Shown here in pieces: positions 21,292 to 30,491 of a stretch of DNA of 64,000 nt; the first letter of the stretch is position 1, and every line of letters begins with the position of its first letter. A model generated the notes under the pieces. That model worked only from the letters and a program-made list of their open reading frames with translations, ran no database searches and was not told the origin of the DNA. A program made the translations under genes and the position numbers. Origin of the DNA: Nannocystis exedens (GTDB taxonomy: Bacteria > Myxococcota_A > Polyangia > Nannocystales > Nannocystaceae); contig NZ_NETK01000001.1 in assembly GCF_002343915.1 (NCBI RefSeq), forward strand, positions 4,412,001 through 4,476,000, read 5' to 3'.

Positions 21292-23247
21292 TCAGAGGTC
21301 CTCGGTGAACCGGTCGTCGTAGACGTCGGTCTCGTCGATGAAGTCGAAGTCGGCGACCACATAGCCGGTGATCTGCCGACAGCGACGGGCCGCGCGCGCG
21401 GCCTCGTAGACCACGGTGACGAGGCTGTCCTGCTCCGGCGACCAGCGGGGCGCGTCCTTCGTGAACGCGTGGACCTCGATGAACTCGAGGAGCGCCTGGT
21501 TGCTCACCACCTGATCGCCGATGTCGCCGGGGATCGGCCAGCTGACGGCGCTCAGATCGACCGCGACGAGCCGCAGCATGCAGGTCAAGTACACGCAGAC
21601 CCGCCGCGACAGGTGGTAGACGTAGTCCGGCTGCGGGTAGGTCGCGAGCTTGAAGAGCAGCCCCTCGAGCACTTGCAGCGCCTCGAACTTGACGCGCGCG
21701 CGGATCTTCTCCAGCTGCAGCTTCGAGTCGTCGAGCTCCTCGCAGTACGTCTGCTTGAACTCGTTCTCGTAGTCCGTCAGCTTCGGCGAGTACTCCTGGC
21801 TGCAGAAGATCGCGCCGATCGGCGCGTGATCGCTGACCGTGCACCACCAGTTGAGCGCGTTGTGATTGGGGTCGACGTGGAGGATCCCGCTCACCGGCGA
21901 CACCAGACCGCAGAAGCGGCGCACCAGCCCCCGCGTGCAGATGAAGAAGTCGGCCCGCTTGTTGAGCACCACCTTGATGCGCTTGCCGCCCTCGCTCGAG
22001 AACAGCACCACGCGGTCGGCCAGGTAGTTGTCCGACGCCCCCTTGCTCTTCGGCTTGCGCTTCTGCTGCAGCAGGAACTTCTCCAGCGCCGGCACCGGGC
22101 TCGGGCTGTCGAACACCCTGCTCTCGACCGCCTCCTGCAGCTTGGCGAACAGCAGCTTCTTCTCCGCCTTGGCGTCGCCGTCCTGCTCGTCCTCGTCGTC
22201 CGAATCGATCTGGATCCCGTACTGCTCGCTGATCGACGACAGCCCGGTCTGGTTGGTCGCCGACAGCGGGATGACCAGCTCGAGCCCGCGGCTGCTCACC
22301 GCCTGCTCGAACCGTCCCGCTCGCCCGAGGTCGTGCCCGCGATCCATGATCGAGGACTCCGGGTCGAGGTAGTAGTCGCCCACCACGATCCAGTGCTCGC
22401 CCACCGCCTGGCGCGCCCTCGCCACCTCGAGGATGAAGCGGATCTGGTCGAACTCGTGCTTGCGGCTGAGGCCGCTGCCCTTGGGCGTGGTATGCACGTT
22501 GGCCACGTACACGTAGCCGCCGTTGCTGGTGAACAGCCGATAGACGACGATCGGCCGGTACGAGGCGTACATCCGCAGCTTCTTGTTCTTCCGCTTGTGC
22601 TGCGGCTTGGTCCAGTAGATCGTGGTGTCGGGCCCGCAGGCGACCCAGCGCCCGCGGTGCAGCGCCCAGCAGCGATCGCACGCCAGCCGATCGCCGCGGT
22701 AGACGATCGGGTAGTACTCGTGCTGACCCTTCCCGCCCTTGGGCCCGACCGAGATCATGTGCGGGCCGAGCATCAGCTCGAGGTTGTGGCCCGCGATGTC
22801 CTGCGGCAGCGACTTCAGCGAGACCTGATTGATCTCCTGCAGCACCAGCACGTCCAGCCACGCGTTCTTGTTGAACAGCCGCCCGATGCTGCACTTCTTC
22901 GAGAAGTACTTGGGCTTGGTCTTGTTCATGTGGTTGATGTTCCACGTGGCGACGCCCAGGTCGATCGTGCGCGACAGGTCGATCGTGAGCACCGACTTCG
23001 TCCACTGCGGGTCGTGGACGCTCCGCCCGCTGTCCAGCCGGGGGACCTCGATCTGCGGCAGCGGCACGAGCCACGGCGCGCCCTCGTCCGAAAGCGTCTC
23101 GAACGGGTCGACGAACTCCTCCTCTTTCTCCGAGCCGCCGACCTCGTCGTCGACGACCTCGTCGTCGCCGTCGCCCTCCCCGATGCAGTCGCCGTCGTCG
23201 TCGGGGCTGTCCTCGTCGACCACGAAGTCGTCGTCGCTTATCTCCAT
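21292..23247 (-). CDS. EEP-superfamily (DNase I-like) protein, divergent
   Basis: Protein of 651 aa. Residues 1-60 are very acidic. The endonuclease/exonuclease/phosphatase fold shows ATWNINH, VLVLQEINQ (metal-binding Glu), YVYVANVHTT, WIVVGDYYLDP and, far downstream, VSDHAPIGA. The normally invariant Asn of GDxN is Tyr (GDYY), and a long Lys-rich insert (about 290-410) splits the domain. About 170 further residues follow the SDH motif. Lysine content is much higher than in its neighbours, which may indicate a different origin. It may be a nuclease, a lipid phosphatase-like enzyme or an inactive binder. It overlaps the upstream GNAT gene by 10 bp. Confidence 0.8.
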   Translation of the reverse strand: MEISDDDFVVDEDSPDDDGDCIGEGDGDDEVVDDEVGGSEKEEEFVDPFETLSDEGAPWLVPLPQIEVPRLDSGRSVHDPQWTKSVLTIDLSRTIDLGVATWNINHMNKTKPKYFSKKCSIGRLFNKNAWLDVLVLQEINQVSLKSLPQDIAGHNLELMLGPHMISVGPKGGKGQHEYYPIVYRGDRLACDRCWALHRGRWVACGPDTTIYWTKPQHKRKNKKLRMYASYRPIVVYRLFTSNGGYVYVANVHTTPKGSGLSRKHEFDQIRFILEVARARQAVGEHWIVVGDYYLDPESSIMDRGHDLGRAGRFEQAVSSRGLELVIPLSATNQTGLSSISEQYGIQIDSDDEDEQDGDAKAEKKLLFAKLQEAVESRVFDSPSPVPALEKFLLQQKRKPKSKGASDNYLADRVVLFSSEGGKRIKVVLNKRADFFICTRGLVRRFCGLVSPVSGILHVDPNHNALNWWCTVSDHAPIGAIFCSQEYSPKLTDYENEFKQTYCEELDDSKLQLEKIRARVKFEALQVLEGLLFKLATYPQPDYVYHLSRRVCVYLTCMLRLVAVDLSAVSWPIPGDIGDQVVSNQALLEFIEVHAFTKDAPRWSPEQDSLVTVVYEAARAARRCRQITGYVVADFDFIDETDVYDDRFTEDL

Positions 23248-23732
23248 GCGCCTCCGCCCGTCCAGCCGCGCTCGTAGCGGTCCACCACCTCGAGGCGGCC
23301 GCGCTCGCGCCCCGCCGCCGTCCGCACGAACGCGTTCCGCTCCAGCACAACCCGCGAGGCGACGTTGGCGCGCGCGACGTAGCTGTGCACGCGCGCCAGC
23401 GCCAGCGAGTCGCGGGCGAACGCCAGCGTCAAGCTGGCCGCCGCCGTCGCGTGGCCGCGCCCGCGCGCGGCCGGAGCCGTCCAGTAGCTGACCTGCGCCG
23501 AGCGCCGGTCCGCCGAGAAGCGGGCCAGCCGCGTGGTGCCCACCGGCACGCCCGCCGCCACGGCGACGAACACGAACGCCTCACCCGCCCCGCGCCGCCG
23601 CAGCTGCTCGCGCACCCACGCCTCGGCGCCGGCGTCCGGCCGCGGGACGCCGTCGCCGACCGGCGGCTCACCAGCGCCTGCGCGAGCCAGCCAGCCCGCG
23701 TCGTCGAGCTCGAGCGGGCGCAAGTGCAACAC
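23238..23732 (-). CDS. RimJ/RimL-like GNAT acetyltransferase
   Basis: Acetyltransferase of 164 aa. It begins LHLRPLELDDAGWLAR, has the core strand GVPVGTTRLARFSADRRSAQ, the acetyl-CoA loop ARGRGHATAAASLTLAFA, and VHSYVARANVASRVVLERNAF, typical of RimJ/RimL and antibiotic or toxin-modifying GNATs. The GTG at 23732 is preceded by TAAGCT at 6 nt, suggesting a leaderless start. Its stop overlaps the EEP protein start by 10 bp, so the two are co-translated. An acetyltransferase coupled to a divergent EEP protein could be a modifier of it, which is inference only. Confidence 0.82.
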   Translation of the reverse strand: MLHLRPLELDDAGWLARAGAGEPPVGDGVPRPDAGAEAWVREQLRRRGAGEAFVFVAVAAGVPVGTTRLARFSADRRSAQVSYWTAPAARGRGHATAAASLTLAFARDSLALARVHSYVARANVASRVVLERNAFVRTAAGRERGRLEVVDRYERGWTGGGAWR

Positions 23733-24019
23733 GCGTCGAGCTTATCACCGCGGCCCCGCCGGATGGACGGCGCCCGGGCGGTGCAGCACGCGCGATCGCG
23801 CCCCGCTCGCCCGAACTCGCCCGCGCTCGCCCGCGACGAACACAGGCTCGAGCTACGCCTGCGGGAAATTGGAAGTTTCACAGGACTCGTCGTCCGCGGC
23901 CAGAGGGGCCGCGACCGCCGGGGACCTCACCGCGAGCACGATACTCGGAGCGTCCACCCGCTCCCGCCGGCGTACGGAGGTCGCGGCGGTCCGGGTGCTC
24001 CGCCGCGACCTCGGAGCGT

Positions 24020-25579
24020 TCACTCGCGCTTGCGCACGTACTCGTGCTGCACCCCGGTCCACGGCGTCACCATCCCGGCCGCCGACATGTACCCCGTCAT
24101 CGGCAGCACCCGCTCCTCGCCCGCGAGCTGGCGCCCGGCCGCGTAGCGCCGCCGCAGCGGCCCGCGCAGCCACCCCGGGACGTCGCCGTCGATCCAGATC
24201 GCCGCAAAGTCCCCGCGGCTCACCGCCGCCGCCAGGTCCGCCTCGATCTGCCTCTGCCTGTCCTTCGGGACATCGTGGATCCCCATCGACCCCACGTGCC
24301 CCGGGCCGCCCGCGAGCACGCTCCACCACGGCCGGTGCAGCGCCAGGATCGCCCGCGGCTCGCCCTCGAGCTCGGCGCGCAGCCCGGCCGCCCGCTCGCG
24401 CAGCCCGGCCGGTGGGATCGTCCGCCACGGGTCTTGCCGCACGTAGCTGTCCCGAAGACCCGCCAGCCCGCGGTCCTGGATCGGCTGGTACGTCGGCTCG
24501 ATCACCAGCGCGAACACCAGCTGCGCCGCCACCAGCCCCAGCGCCGGCGCCTCGCCGCGCCCGACCGGCAGCACCACCGCCAGCCACGCCGCCGCGAAGC
24601 ACACCCCCGGCATGAACGCGTTCGGCTCGGCCCACTGCGTCGAATAGCCGAGCGCCGACACCAGCAGCCCGGCCGCCGCCATCACCCCCCAGTACGCCGG
24701 CCCACGCCACCTGCCCTCTCGGACATGCTCTTTCCGCCATTCCCTTTCAGACACCCACCGCCCGGCGACCAGCCCCGCCAGCACCACCAGGAACGGCGCC
24801 GCATGCAGGAACATCCCCCACGTCTTGCGCCAGAACCGCACCGCGTTGAACGCGTGCGATTGATGCAACTTGTAAATATATGTCCACAGCTGGCCCTCGG
24901 TCAGCCACTGCCCGAGCAGCACCCCGCCGCCGTCGATCGCCGCGATCGTCGCCGCGTAGAGCCATACAAGCCGCGGCGCCACGATGAGCCCGCCGACCCC
25001 GCTCGCCAGCACGAACACCGCGGCGGTCTGCTTGGCCCAGAACGCCGCGGCCACCAACACCCCCGCCGTCACCGCCCGCCGCCGCGTGCCCGCGCTCTCG
25101 CGCAGCAGGATCAACCCCCACAGCAACAGCGCCAGGAACAGACTGTCGGCGCGGGCCACGTCGTACCAGCGGAACGTGAAGACGTACCCCGACAAGAACA
25201 GCCCGACCGCCGCCGCCGCGTGCGCCCGCGGCTTGCCCTCGAATCGCACCAGCCGCCACAGCCCGGCGGCCACCGCCCCGATCGCCGCGATGCTGACCGC
25301 CCGCCCGAGCACGTACCCGAGCGGCAGCACCCACCCGAGCACCGCCAGCACCGCCGGATACAGCGGCGTGTAAAGGAACGGCACGAACTCCGCCGAAGGC
25401 TCGGGGTAGATGGCCTGCCCCTGCTGCAGCCGCAGCGCCGTGTGCAGGCTGCCGCCCTCCATCCATTCGAGCTCGAGCGGGAAGCCGATCCGGCTCGCGA
25501 ACACCGCCGCGATCACGACCGCCCACGCGATCGCCAGCCCGACCACCAGCGCCCGCAGGCGCGCCGCCCATTCGCTCAC
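24020..25579 (-). CDS. Membrane glycosyltransferase-like protein (GT-C fold)
   Basis: Polytopic protein of 519 aa with about 10 hydrophobic helices. The first external loop has LELEWMEGGSLHTALRLQQG and FLYTPLYP, the position of the acidic catalytic motif in GT-C enzymes, with E-x-E here in place of D-D or D-E. A soluble C-terminal part of about 130 residues (from LRERAAGLRAEL) is predicted outside the membrane. The GTG at 25579 overlaps the stop of the upstream glycosyltransferase by 4 bp (GTGA), so the two are translated together. A palindrome copy (24259-24272) is in frame as V-P-K-D. The substrate is not known. Confidence 0.75.
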   Translation of the reverse strand: MSEWAARLRALVVGLAIAWAVVIAAVFASRIGFPLELEWMEGGSLHTALRLQQGQAIYPEPSAEFVPFLYTPLYPAVLAVLGWVLPLGYVLGRAVSIAAIGAVAAGLWRLVRFEGKPRAHAAAAVGLFLSGYVFTFRWYDVARADSLFLALLLWGLILLRESAGTRRRAVTAGVLVAAAFWAKQTAAVFVLASGVGGLIVAPRLVWLYAATIAAIDGGGVLLGQWLTEGQLWTYIYKLHQSHAFNAVRFWRKTWGMFLHAAPFLVVLAGLVAGRWVSEREWRKEHVREGRWRGPAYWGVMAAAGLLVSALGYSTQWAEPNAFMPGVCFAAAWLAVVLPVGRGEAPALGLVAAQLVFALVIEPTYQPIQDRGLAGLRDSYVRQDPWRTIPPAGLRERAAGLRAELEGEPRAILALHRPWWSVLAGGPGHVGSMGIHDVPKDRQRQIEADLAAAVSRGDFAAIWIDGDVPGWLRGPLRRRYAAGRQLAGEERVLPMTGYMSAAGMVTPWTGVQHEYVRKRE

Positions 25580-27162
25580 GGCGCCACCTCGTCGACGAAG
25601 GGCCCGACCGGCCGGCCGCGCCGGCGCAGGCAACAGTAATAGCCGACCTCGAGCACCCCGCCTGGCTCGCGCGGATCGGCCACCGCCCCCGGCTCGGCGC
25701 ACGCCCACACCATGTCGCGCCCGAACCCGCGACCCTGCGCCGCGGCCGGCGACGGCCGCTTCGGCCCGACGTGCCCCACATGACAAAAGAGATCGGGGTC
25801 ACGCGCCAGGATCACCGCCTGCGGCGCCATGAGCTGGTGCCCCGGCCGCGCCTTCACCTGCGGCCGCACCTCGACCTCGCGCGGCCAGCGGTCGACCAGC
25901 CCGTACACGTCGACCGCCCGCAGCCGCGACGCGTACGGCAACGCCCCCGCCGCCCCGACGCTGATCACGATGTCTTCCGGGACATGCTCTTTGAACCATG
26001 TCCCTGCGGCCACGCGCTCGCGCGCGAACCGGTCCATCGCCGTCACGCCCTCCCAGCGCCCGTCGAGCCACCCGGTCGGCGTCGCTCGATCTTTTAAAAG
26101 CCGTTCACGGGACATGACCCCGAGGACAGCCGCCAGCGCGATCCCGACCCCGGTCGCCGTCGCCGGCCCACGCGGCCCGAGCAGCCGCTCGCCCGCCTCG
26201 ACCAGCAGCCATCCGACCGCCCCCGCCGTCAGCGCGGTCGCCACCATCAAAAAACGCCCGTAGGCCATGAAGTCGCCGCCGACCGACCACGCATAAGCGA
26301 GCACCGCCGCGATCGGCAGCGCCAGCGCCGCGTGCCGGGCCCGCAGCAGCAACGCCAGCGGCGCCAGCCACACCAGCCGCAGCGCGCTCGCCCACGCCGT
26401 CACGTACGCGACCCCGAACGTGTCGCGCAACAGTCGCCCGTGCTGCTTGATCGCCCACGTGTTCGGCAGCCACTCCCCGTAGTACGTCCACCGCCACAGC
26501 AGGTGCCCGAGCAGCGGCCCGCCCGCCAGCGCCGCCGCCATCGCCGCCTCGCGCAGCGACGGCAACCGATCTCGCCTGCCCCCGAGGACATGACCGATCG
26601 ACCATGTCGCAACAAACACGCCGATCGGGAGCACCGCGTCGGGTCGGGTCAGCCCGGCCAGCGCCGTGGCGAGCCCCGCCGCCCGCCAGCGCCCGCTCGC
26701 CGTCGCCGCCATCGCCGCGATCGTCGACGCCGCAGCCCACGACGTCTCGAGCCCGCCGTGGGCCCACACCACGTACTCCGGCGCCGCCGCCAGCAACATC
26801 GCCGGGATCAGGTCCGCCGGCGTCCACCCGCTCGCCCCTCGCAGCGCGCGCACCAGCACGACCGTCGCGGCAGCCCCCGCCAGCGCCCCGAGCTGCGTCA
26901 GCCACGGCGCCAGCGCCTCGGGCAGCGCGCCGAGACATGTCCCGAGGGCCAGCACGACCACCCACAAAAAATTCGTATACCCCTCGACGCGCTCGCCGAG
27001 GTTGTACTCGAGCGCCCCGTGCTGGGCGAGGTTCCACGCGTAGCGGAAGGAGATGTACGCGTCGTCGCAGACGAACCGCCACGCGCGCGCGTGCAGCAGC
27101 AGCGCCGCCGCGGTCGCGACCGCCAGCGCGACGGCGCTCTTTTGCCCGCGCCCTGCCGGCAT
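25576..27162 (-). CDS. AftB-like membrane glycosyltransferase
   Basis: Polytopic protein of 528 aa with about 10 helices. The external loop CDDAYISFRYAWNLAQHG followed by LGERVEGYTNFLW is a signature of the actinobacterial arabinofuranosyltransferase AftB and related GT-C enzymes, which use decaprenyl-phosphate sugars. A soluble C-terminal region (about 360-520) includes AVDVYGLVD, typical of the same group. ATG27162 overlaps the PilT-like gene stop (TGATG); a GTG just before is possible. Four repeat-like elements sit in its loops (around 25971, 26110, 26590 and 26940). It may glycosylate a surface polymer or pilin. Confidence 0.82.
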   Translation of the reverse strand: MPAGRGQKSAVALAVATAAALLLHARAWRFVCDDAYISFRYAWNLAQHGALEYNLGERVEGYTNFLWVVVLALGTCLGALPEALAPWLTQLGALAGAAATVVLVRALRGASGWTPADLIPAMLLAAAPEYVVWAHGGLETSWAAASTIAAMAATASGRWRAAGLATALAGLTRPDAVLPIGVFVATWSIGHVLGGRRDRLPSLREAAMAAALAGGPLLGHLLWRWTYYGEWLPNTWAIKQHGRLLRDTFGVAYVTAWASALRLVWLAPLALLLRARHAALALPIAAVLAYAWSVGGDFMAYGRFLMVATALTAGAVGWLLVEAGERLLGPRGPATATGVGIALAAVLGVMSRERLLKDRATPTGWLDGRWEGVTAMDRFARERVAAGTWFKEHVPEDIVISVGAAGALPYASRLRAVDVYGLVDRWPREVEVRPQVKARPGHQLMAPQAVILARDPDLFCHVGHVGPKRPSPAAAQGRGFGRDMVWACAEPGAVADPREPGGVLEVGYYCCLRRRGRPVGPFVDEVAP

Positions 27163-28718
27163 CACAGCGACCGACGCAGCGCCTCGGGGTCTTGCGCCGC
27201 GCTCATCGCCGCCTCGAGCGACACCTTGCGCGCGCGCACCAGCGCCGCCAGCGACTGCTCGAGCGACACCATCCCGTCGGCCCGGCCGGTCTGGATGGCC
27301 GTGGCGATCTGGTGCCCGCGGCCCTCGCGGATCTGCGCCGCCACCGCCGCCGTCACCAGCATCTTTTCAAAGGCCACCGCGCGCTCGTTCCGCGACACCG
27401 GCACCAGCACCTGGGTCACGATCGCCTTCAGCGTGCCTGCCAGCTGCAGGCGCACCTGCGTCTGCTGGTGGCCGGAGAAGCCGTCGATGATGCGGTCGAC
27501 CGCCATCGCCGCGCCGGCCGCGTGCAGCGTCGACAGCACCAGGTGGCCCGTCTCTGCGGCGGTCAGCGCCGCCGAGATCGTCTCCGGGTCGCGCATCTCG
27601 CCGAGCAGGATGATGTCGGGCGCCTCGCGCAGCGACGCCCGCAGCCCCTCGGCGAAGCTCGCCACGTCGCGCCCGACCTCGCGCTGGTGGATCAGCGACT
27701 TCTTGCTGGTGAACACGTGCTCGATCGGGTCCTCGAGCGTCACCACGTGCTTCGCCGCCGTGCGGTTGACGTGCTCCACCAGCGCCGCCAGCGTCGTCGA
27801 CTTGCCCGAGCCGGTCGGCCCGGTGAACAGCACCAGCCCCGCCGGGTAGCCGACCAGCGCCGTGAAGTCGTCCGGCAGGCCGAGCTCGGCCAGCGTCGGC
27901 GCCTTGTCGCGCACCGGCCGGAGCGCCGCCGACAGCCCGCGCTGCTGGCGGAACAGGTTGGCGCGGAAGCGCAGCCCGCCGAGGTCGAGCGCCGTGTCGA
28001 CGCTGCCCGCCCCGCGCAGCCGGGCCCGCTGCTCCGGCCCCAGCACGCTCGCGAACAGCGCCGCGATCGCCGCCTCCGAGGCCGGCGTGCCCAGCTCGCG
28101 CAGGTCGCCCGCCGTGCGCACTCGCGGCGCCAGCCCGGCCGAGAAGATCACGTCGGCCGCCCCCTCCCAGTGGGCCCGCTGCAGCACCCCGCGCAGCTCG
28201 TCGGCCGCCCGCAGCGCCTCCTCGTCGGGCTCTTCGGACATGTCCTCCACGACAGGTTCTTGCACCACCGGCGCCGCCGCGGCCGCCGGCGCCGCCGCGG
28301 CTCGCACCGGGGTTGGCCGGGCCGGAGGCGGCGGCGCGGCCGCGCGCACCGGCGGCAGGTCGGGCACCGGGTGGCTGTCCTGGGGGACAGGTCTCGCAGC
28401 ACCTGTCCCTGCGGCCACCCGCGCCTTGGCCAGGCTCAGGTGGTAGCGGCCGCCGTCGACCTTGATCTCCCCGGAGAAGCGCTGGCCCTCGAAGGTGTGC
28501 TCGACCTTGACCGACTTGCGGGCGTCGAGTTCGGAGCGCTGCTCCGGGGTGACGAGGTCCTCGAAGAACATCGCCACCATCTCGTGGCTGACCTTCGGCA
28601 TCGACAGCGGCACGTCGGCGCCGGCGCGTTTGAGCGAGGGGACGCGTTCGGAGGCGAGGACCAGGCCGTCGGCCTTCTGGGCGTCGAGGATCTTGAGCAG
28701 CGAGTCGATCGCGGCCAT
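27162..28718 (-). CDS. PilT-like ATPase with duplicated N-terminal domain
   Basis: Cytoplasmic ATPase of 518 aa. Residues 1-100 form a short PilT-N-like or regulatory domain (LVTPEQRSELDARKSVKVEH), then a Pro/Ala-rich linker (about 105-165) with two palindrome copies (28241, 28376). A complete PilT module follows: second N domain LLRGAGSVDTALDL-type strand, Walker A GPTGSGKST, Asp box LEDPIEHV, Walker B IILLGEMRDPETI and His box TGHLVLSTLHA. PilT ATPases drive type IV pilus retraction. The duplicated N-domain resembles the linked domain pairs of some myxobacterial PilT paralogues. TATACC 7 nt before ATG28718 suggests a leaderless start. Two glycosyltransferases follow in overlapping frames. 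Confidence 0.9.
   Translation of the reverse strand: MAAIDSLLKILDAQKADGLVLASERVPSLKRAGADVPLSMPKVSHEMVAMFFEDLVTPEQRSELDARKSVKVEHTFEGQRFSGEIKVDGGRYHLSLAKARVAAGTGAARPVPQDSHPVPDLPPVRAAAPPPPARPTPVRAAAAPAAAAAPVVQEPVVEDMSEEPDEEALRAADELRGVLQRAHWEGAADVIFSAGLAPRVRTAGDLRELGTPASEAAIAALFASVLGPEQRARLRGAGSVDTALDLGGLRFRANLFRQQRGLSAALRPVRDKAPTLAELGLPDDFTALVGYPAGLVLFTGPTGSGKSTTLAALVEHVNRTAAKHVVTLEDPIEHVFTSKKSLIHQREVGRDVASFAEGLRASLREAPDIILLGEMRDPETISAALTAAETGHLVLSTLHAAGAAMAVDRIIDGFSGHQQTQVRLQLAGTLKAIVTQVLVPVSRNERAVAFEKMLVTAAVAAQIREGRGHQIATAIQTGRADGMVSLEQSLAALVRARKVSLEAAMSAAQDPEALRRSL
28376..28389. repeat. Dispersed palindrome copy TGTCCTGGGGGACA
   Basis: Lies in the Pro/Ala linker of the PilT-like gene, in frame as V-P-Q-D. 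A further copy (TGTCCTCCACGACA) is at 28241-28254, read V-V-E-D. Confidence 0.7.
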
Positions 28719-28725
28719 GGCGCCG

Positions 28726-28731
28726 GGTATA
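28726..28731 (-). promoter_or_regulatory. Candidate -10 element of PilT-like operon
   Basis: TATACC on the minus strand, ending 7 nt before ATG28718. The HDAC-like gene runs the other way from 28807, so this 88-bp gap must hold both promoters. Confidence 0.55.
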
Positions 28732-28806
28732 GCGCGAGGCGAGGCCCCCTCGCCAGTGCTCCCCGTCCGATGCAGGCGCAGCCGGCCCGTGGCATCGTCA
28801 GGGCGC

Positions 28807-29709
28807 ATGCACGTGTTTTATTCCGACCAGTTCGTGCTGCCGCTCCCGCCCGGTCACCGCTTCCCGATGGCCAAGTACGCCGCCCTGCGCGCGCGCGTGG
28901 CCGCCAGCGGGCTGGTCGACCCGGCCGACATGCACGTGCCCGAGCGCGCCACCCGGGACCAGCTCGCGCTGGCGCACGACCCGGGCTACGTCGATCGCGT
29001 CTGCCGCGGCGAGCTCAGCGCCCGCGAGCAGCGCGAGATCGGCTTCCCCTGGTCCGAGGCCATGGTCGAGCGCTCGCTGCGGTCGACCGGCGCCACCATC
29101 GGCGCCTGCCGGGCCGCGCTCGCCCACCGCAGCTTCGCCGTCAACCTCGCCGGCGGCACCCACCACGCCTTCCGCGACCGCGGCGACGGCTACTGCGTCT
29201 TCAACGACAGCGCCGTCGCGGCCCGCGTGATGCAGGCCGAGCGCCGCGCCGACCGCGTCCTCGTCGTCGACTGCGACGTCCATCAGGGCGACGGCACCGC
29301 CAGCATCCTCGCCGGCGACGACACCATCTTCACCTTCTCGATCCACGGCGCCAAGAACTACCCCTTCAAAAAGCAGGAGAGCGACCTCGACATCCACCTG
29401 CCCGACCGCACCGGCGACGCCGACTACCTCGCTGCCCTCGAGCGAGGCCTCGCCGAGGCCCTCGCCCGCGCCCGCCCCGACCTCGCCATCTACCTCGCCG
29501 GCGCCGACCCCTACGAGGGCGACCGCCTCGGCCGCCTCGCCCTCACGAAAGACGGGCTGGAGCGGCGCGACCGCCTGGTCTTGGGGACATTGCGTGAAGT
29601 ACATGTCCCGGCAGCCATCTCGATGGCCGGCGGCTACGCCAAGGAGCTCGACGACGTGGTCGAGATTCACTTCAAAACGGTGAGCATCGCCGCGGAGCTC
29701 GCGCCCTAG
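28807..29709 (+). CDS. Histone-deacetylase-family hydrolase
   Basis: Zn-dependent deacetylase of 300 aa in the arginase/HDAC superfamily (class IV-like bacterial form). Motifs are YSDQFVLPLPPGHRFPMAKY, LAGGTHHAF (catalytic His pair), GYCVFNDSAVAA, VDCDVHQGDGTA (Zn Asp and His), FTFSIHGAKNYPF, YLAGADPYEGDRLG (Zn Asp) and the final MAGGYAK. Such enzymes act on acetylated proteins, polyamines or sugar-like amides, and the bacterial role is often unknown. Its 3' end overlaps the convergent membrane-protein gene by 38 bp. Confidence 0.93.
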   Translation: MHVFYSDQFVLPLPPGHRFPMAKYAALRARVAASGLVDPADMHVPERATRDQLALAHDPGYVDRVCRGELSAREQREIGFPWSEAMVERSLRSTGATIGACRAALAHRSFAVNLAGGTHHAFRDRGDGYCVFNDSAVAARVMQAERRADRVLVVDCDVHQGDGTASILAGDDTIFTFSIHGAKNYPFKKQESDLDIHLPDRTGDADYLAALERGLAEALARARPDLAIYLAGADPYEGDRLGRLALTKDGLERRDRLVLGTLREVHVPAAISMAGGYAKELDDVVEIHFKTVSIAAELAP

Positions 29710-30385
29710 GGTCCCGGGCAGCGCGACGCGTGCCACCTTCGGCCGGTCGGGTCACGTCACCTGTCGCCGATGCGCCGGCGGAGAGCTGCGCTGGACTCGC
29801 GACGGGCGCCCCGGGAGGCAGCGAGGCGCCCCGCCACCGCCTCGTGCATCCTCGCACGATCACGAACGACGCGATCATCAGCAGGACCGCCACGAGCTTC
29901 GACGCCCATCCCGGGTGGAAGAACAGCAGAAAGAACACCAGGTCCGACGCGACGGACGCGACACCTGCCAAGCGCCCGAACACCCGCTCGTAAAATTCGT
30001 TCCAGTCCTCCATCGTCGGCACTCGCGGCGCGGAAGCCGGCGCGGCCGGCCCTACGAGTTGCGCCTCCTCCGAGCGAGCCGGAGCCGCCAACGCGGCCGA
30101 GCGCTCGTCGGCGAGCGCGGGCCCACACATCGGCCGGCGGCCCGCCAGGTATCGCCGGGACCAGCGCTCGATGAGTCCGCCCCACACTCCGAAGAACACC
30201 CAGAAAGCGAGCGCGCTCTGCCACCAGGCGAAGCCCAGGGCTTCGATGAGCACGAAGAAGCAGGGCACGGCGGCCCAGAAGAGCAACGAGATCGGAGTCA
30301 GGGATGCGAAGACCCAGAATTCATTGGTTGCCCAGAATCCCCATTTCTGGGACGGCAATGGTTTGAGCGGCCCTGCTCCTCGCAT
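29672..30385 (-). CDS. Multi-pass membrane protein, unknown
   Basis: Protein of 237 aa with two N-terminal helices (EFWVFASLTPISLLFWAAV... and WWQSALAFWVFFGVWGGLI), an Ala/Glu-rich soluble loop (about 85-130), a third helical pair (VASDLVFFLLFFHPGW and VAVLLMIASFVIV) and an Arg-rich tail. It has no motif I can assign. TATAAA lies about 70 nt upstream of the ATG on the minus strand (near 30450) and could be its -10. Codon composition is less GC-rich than the neighbours in the first helices. Confidence 0.6.
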   Translation of the reverse strand: MRGAGPLKPLPSQKWGFWATNEFWVFASLTPISLLFWAAVPCFFVLIEALGFAWWQSALAFWVFFGVWGGLIERWSRRYLAGRRPMCGPALADERSAALAAPARSEEAQLVGPAAPASAPRVPTMEDWNEFYERVFGRLAGVASVASDLVFFLLFFHPGWASKLVAVLLMIASFVIVRGCTRRWRGASLPPGAPVASPAQLSAGASATGDVTRPAEGGTRRAARDPRARAPRRCSPF

Positions 30386-30491
30386 CTTCTCGGCCCCTCA
30401 CCCGTTCTGCGCTCCGTCGCATTTTCCGGTGATCCATCCGGACACTTTTTTATAGACGAACGAGCCGGCGCCGACGCACCATTTCTTTTGA

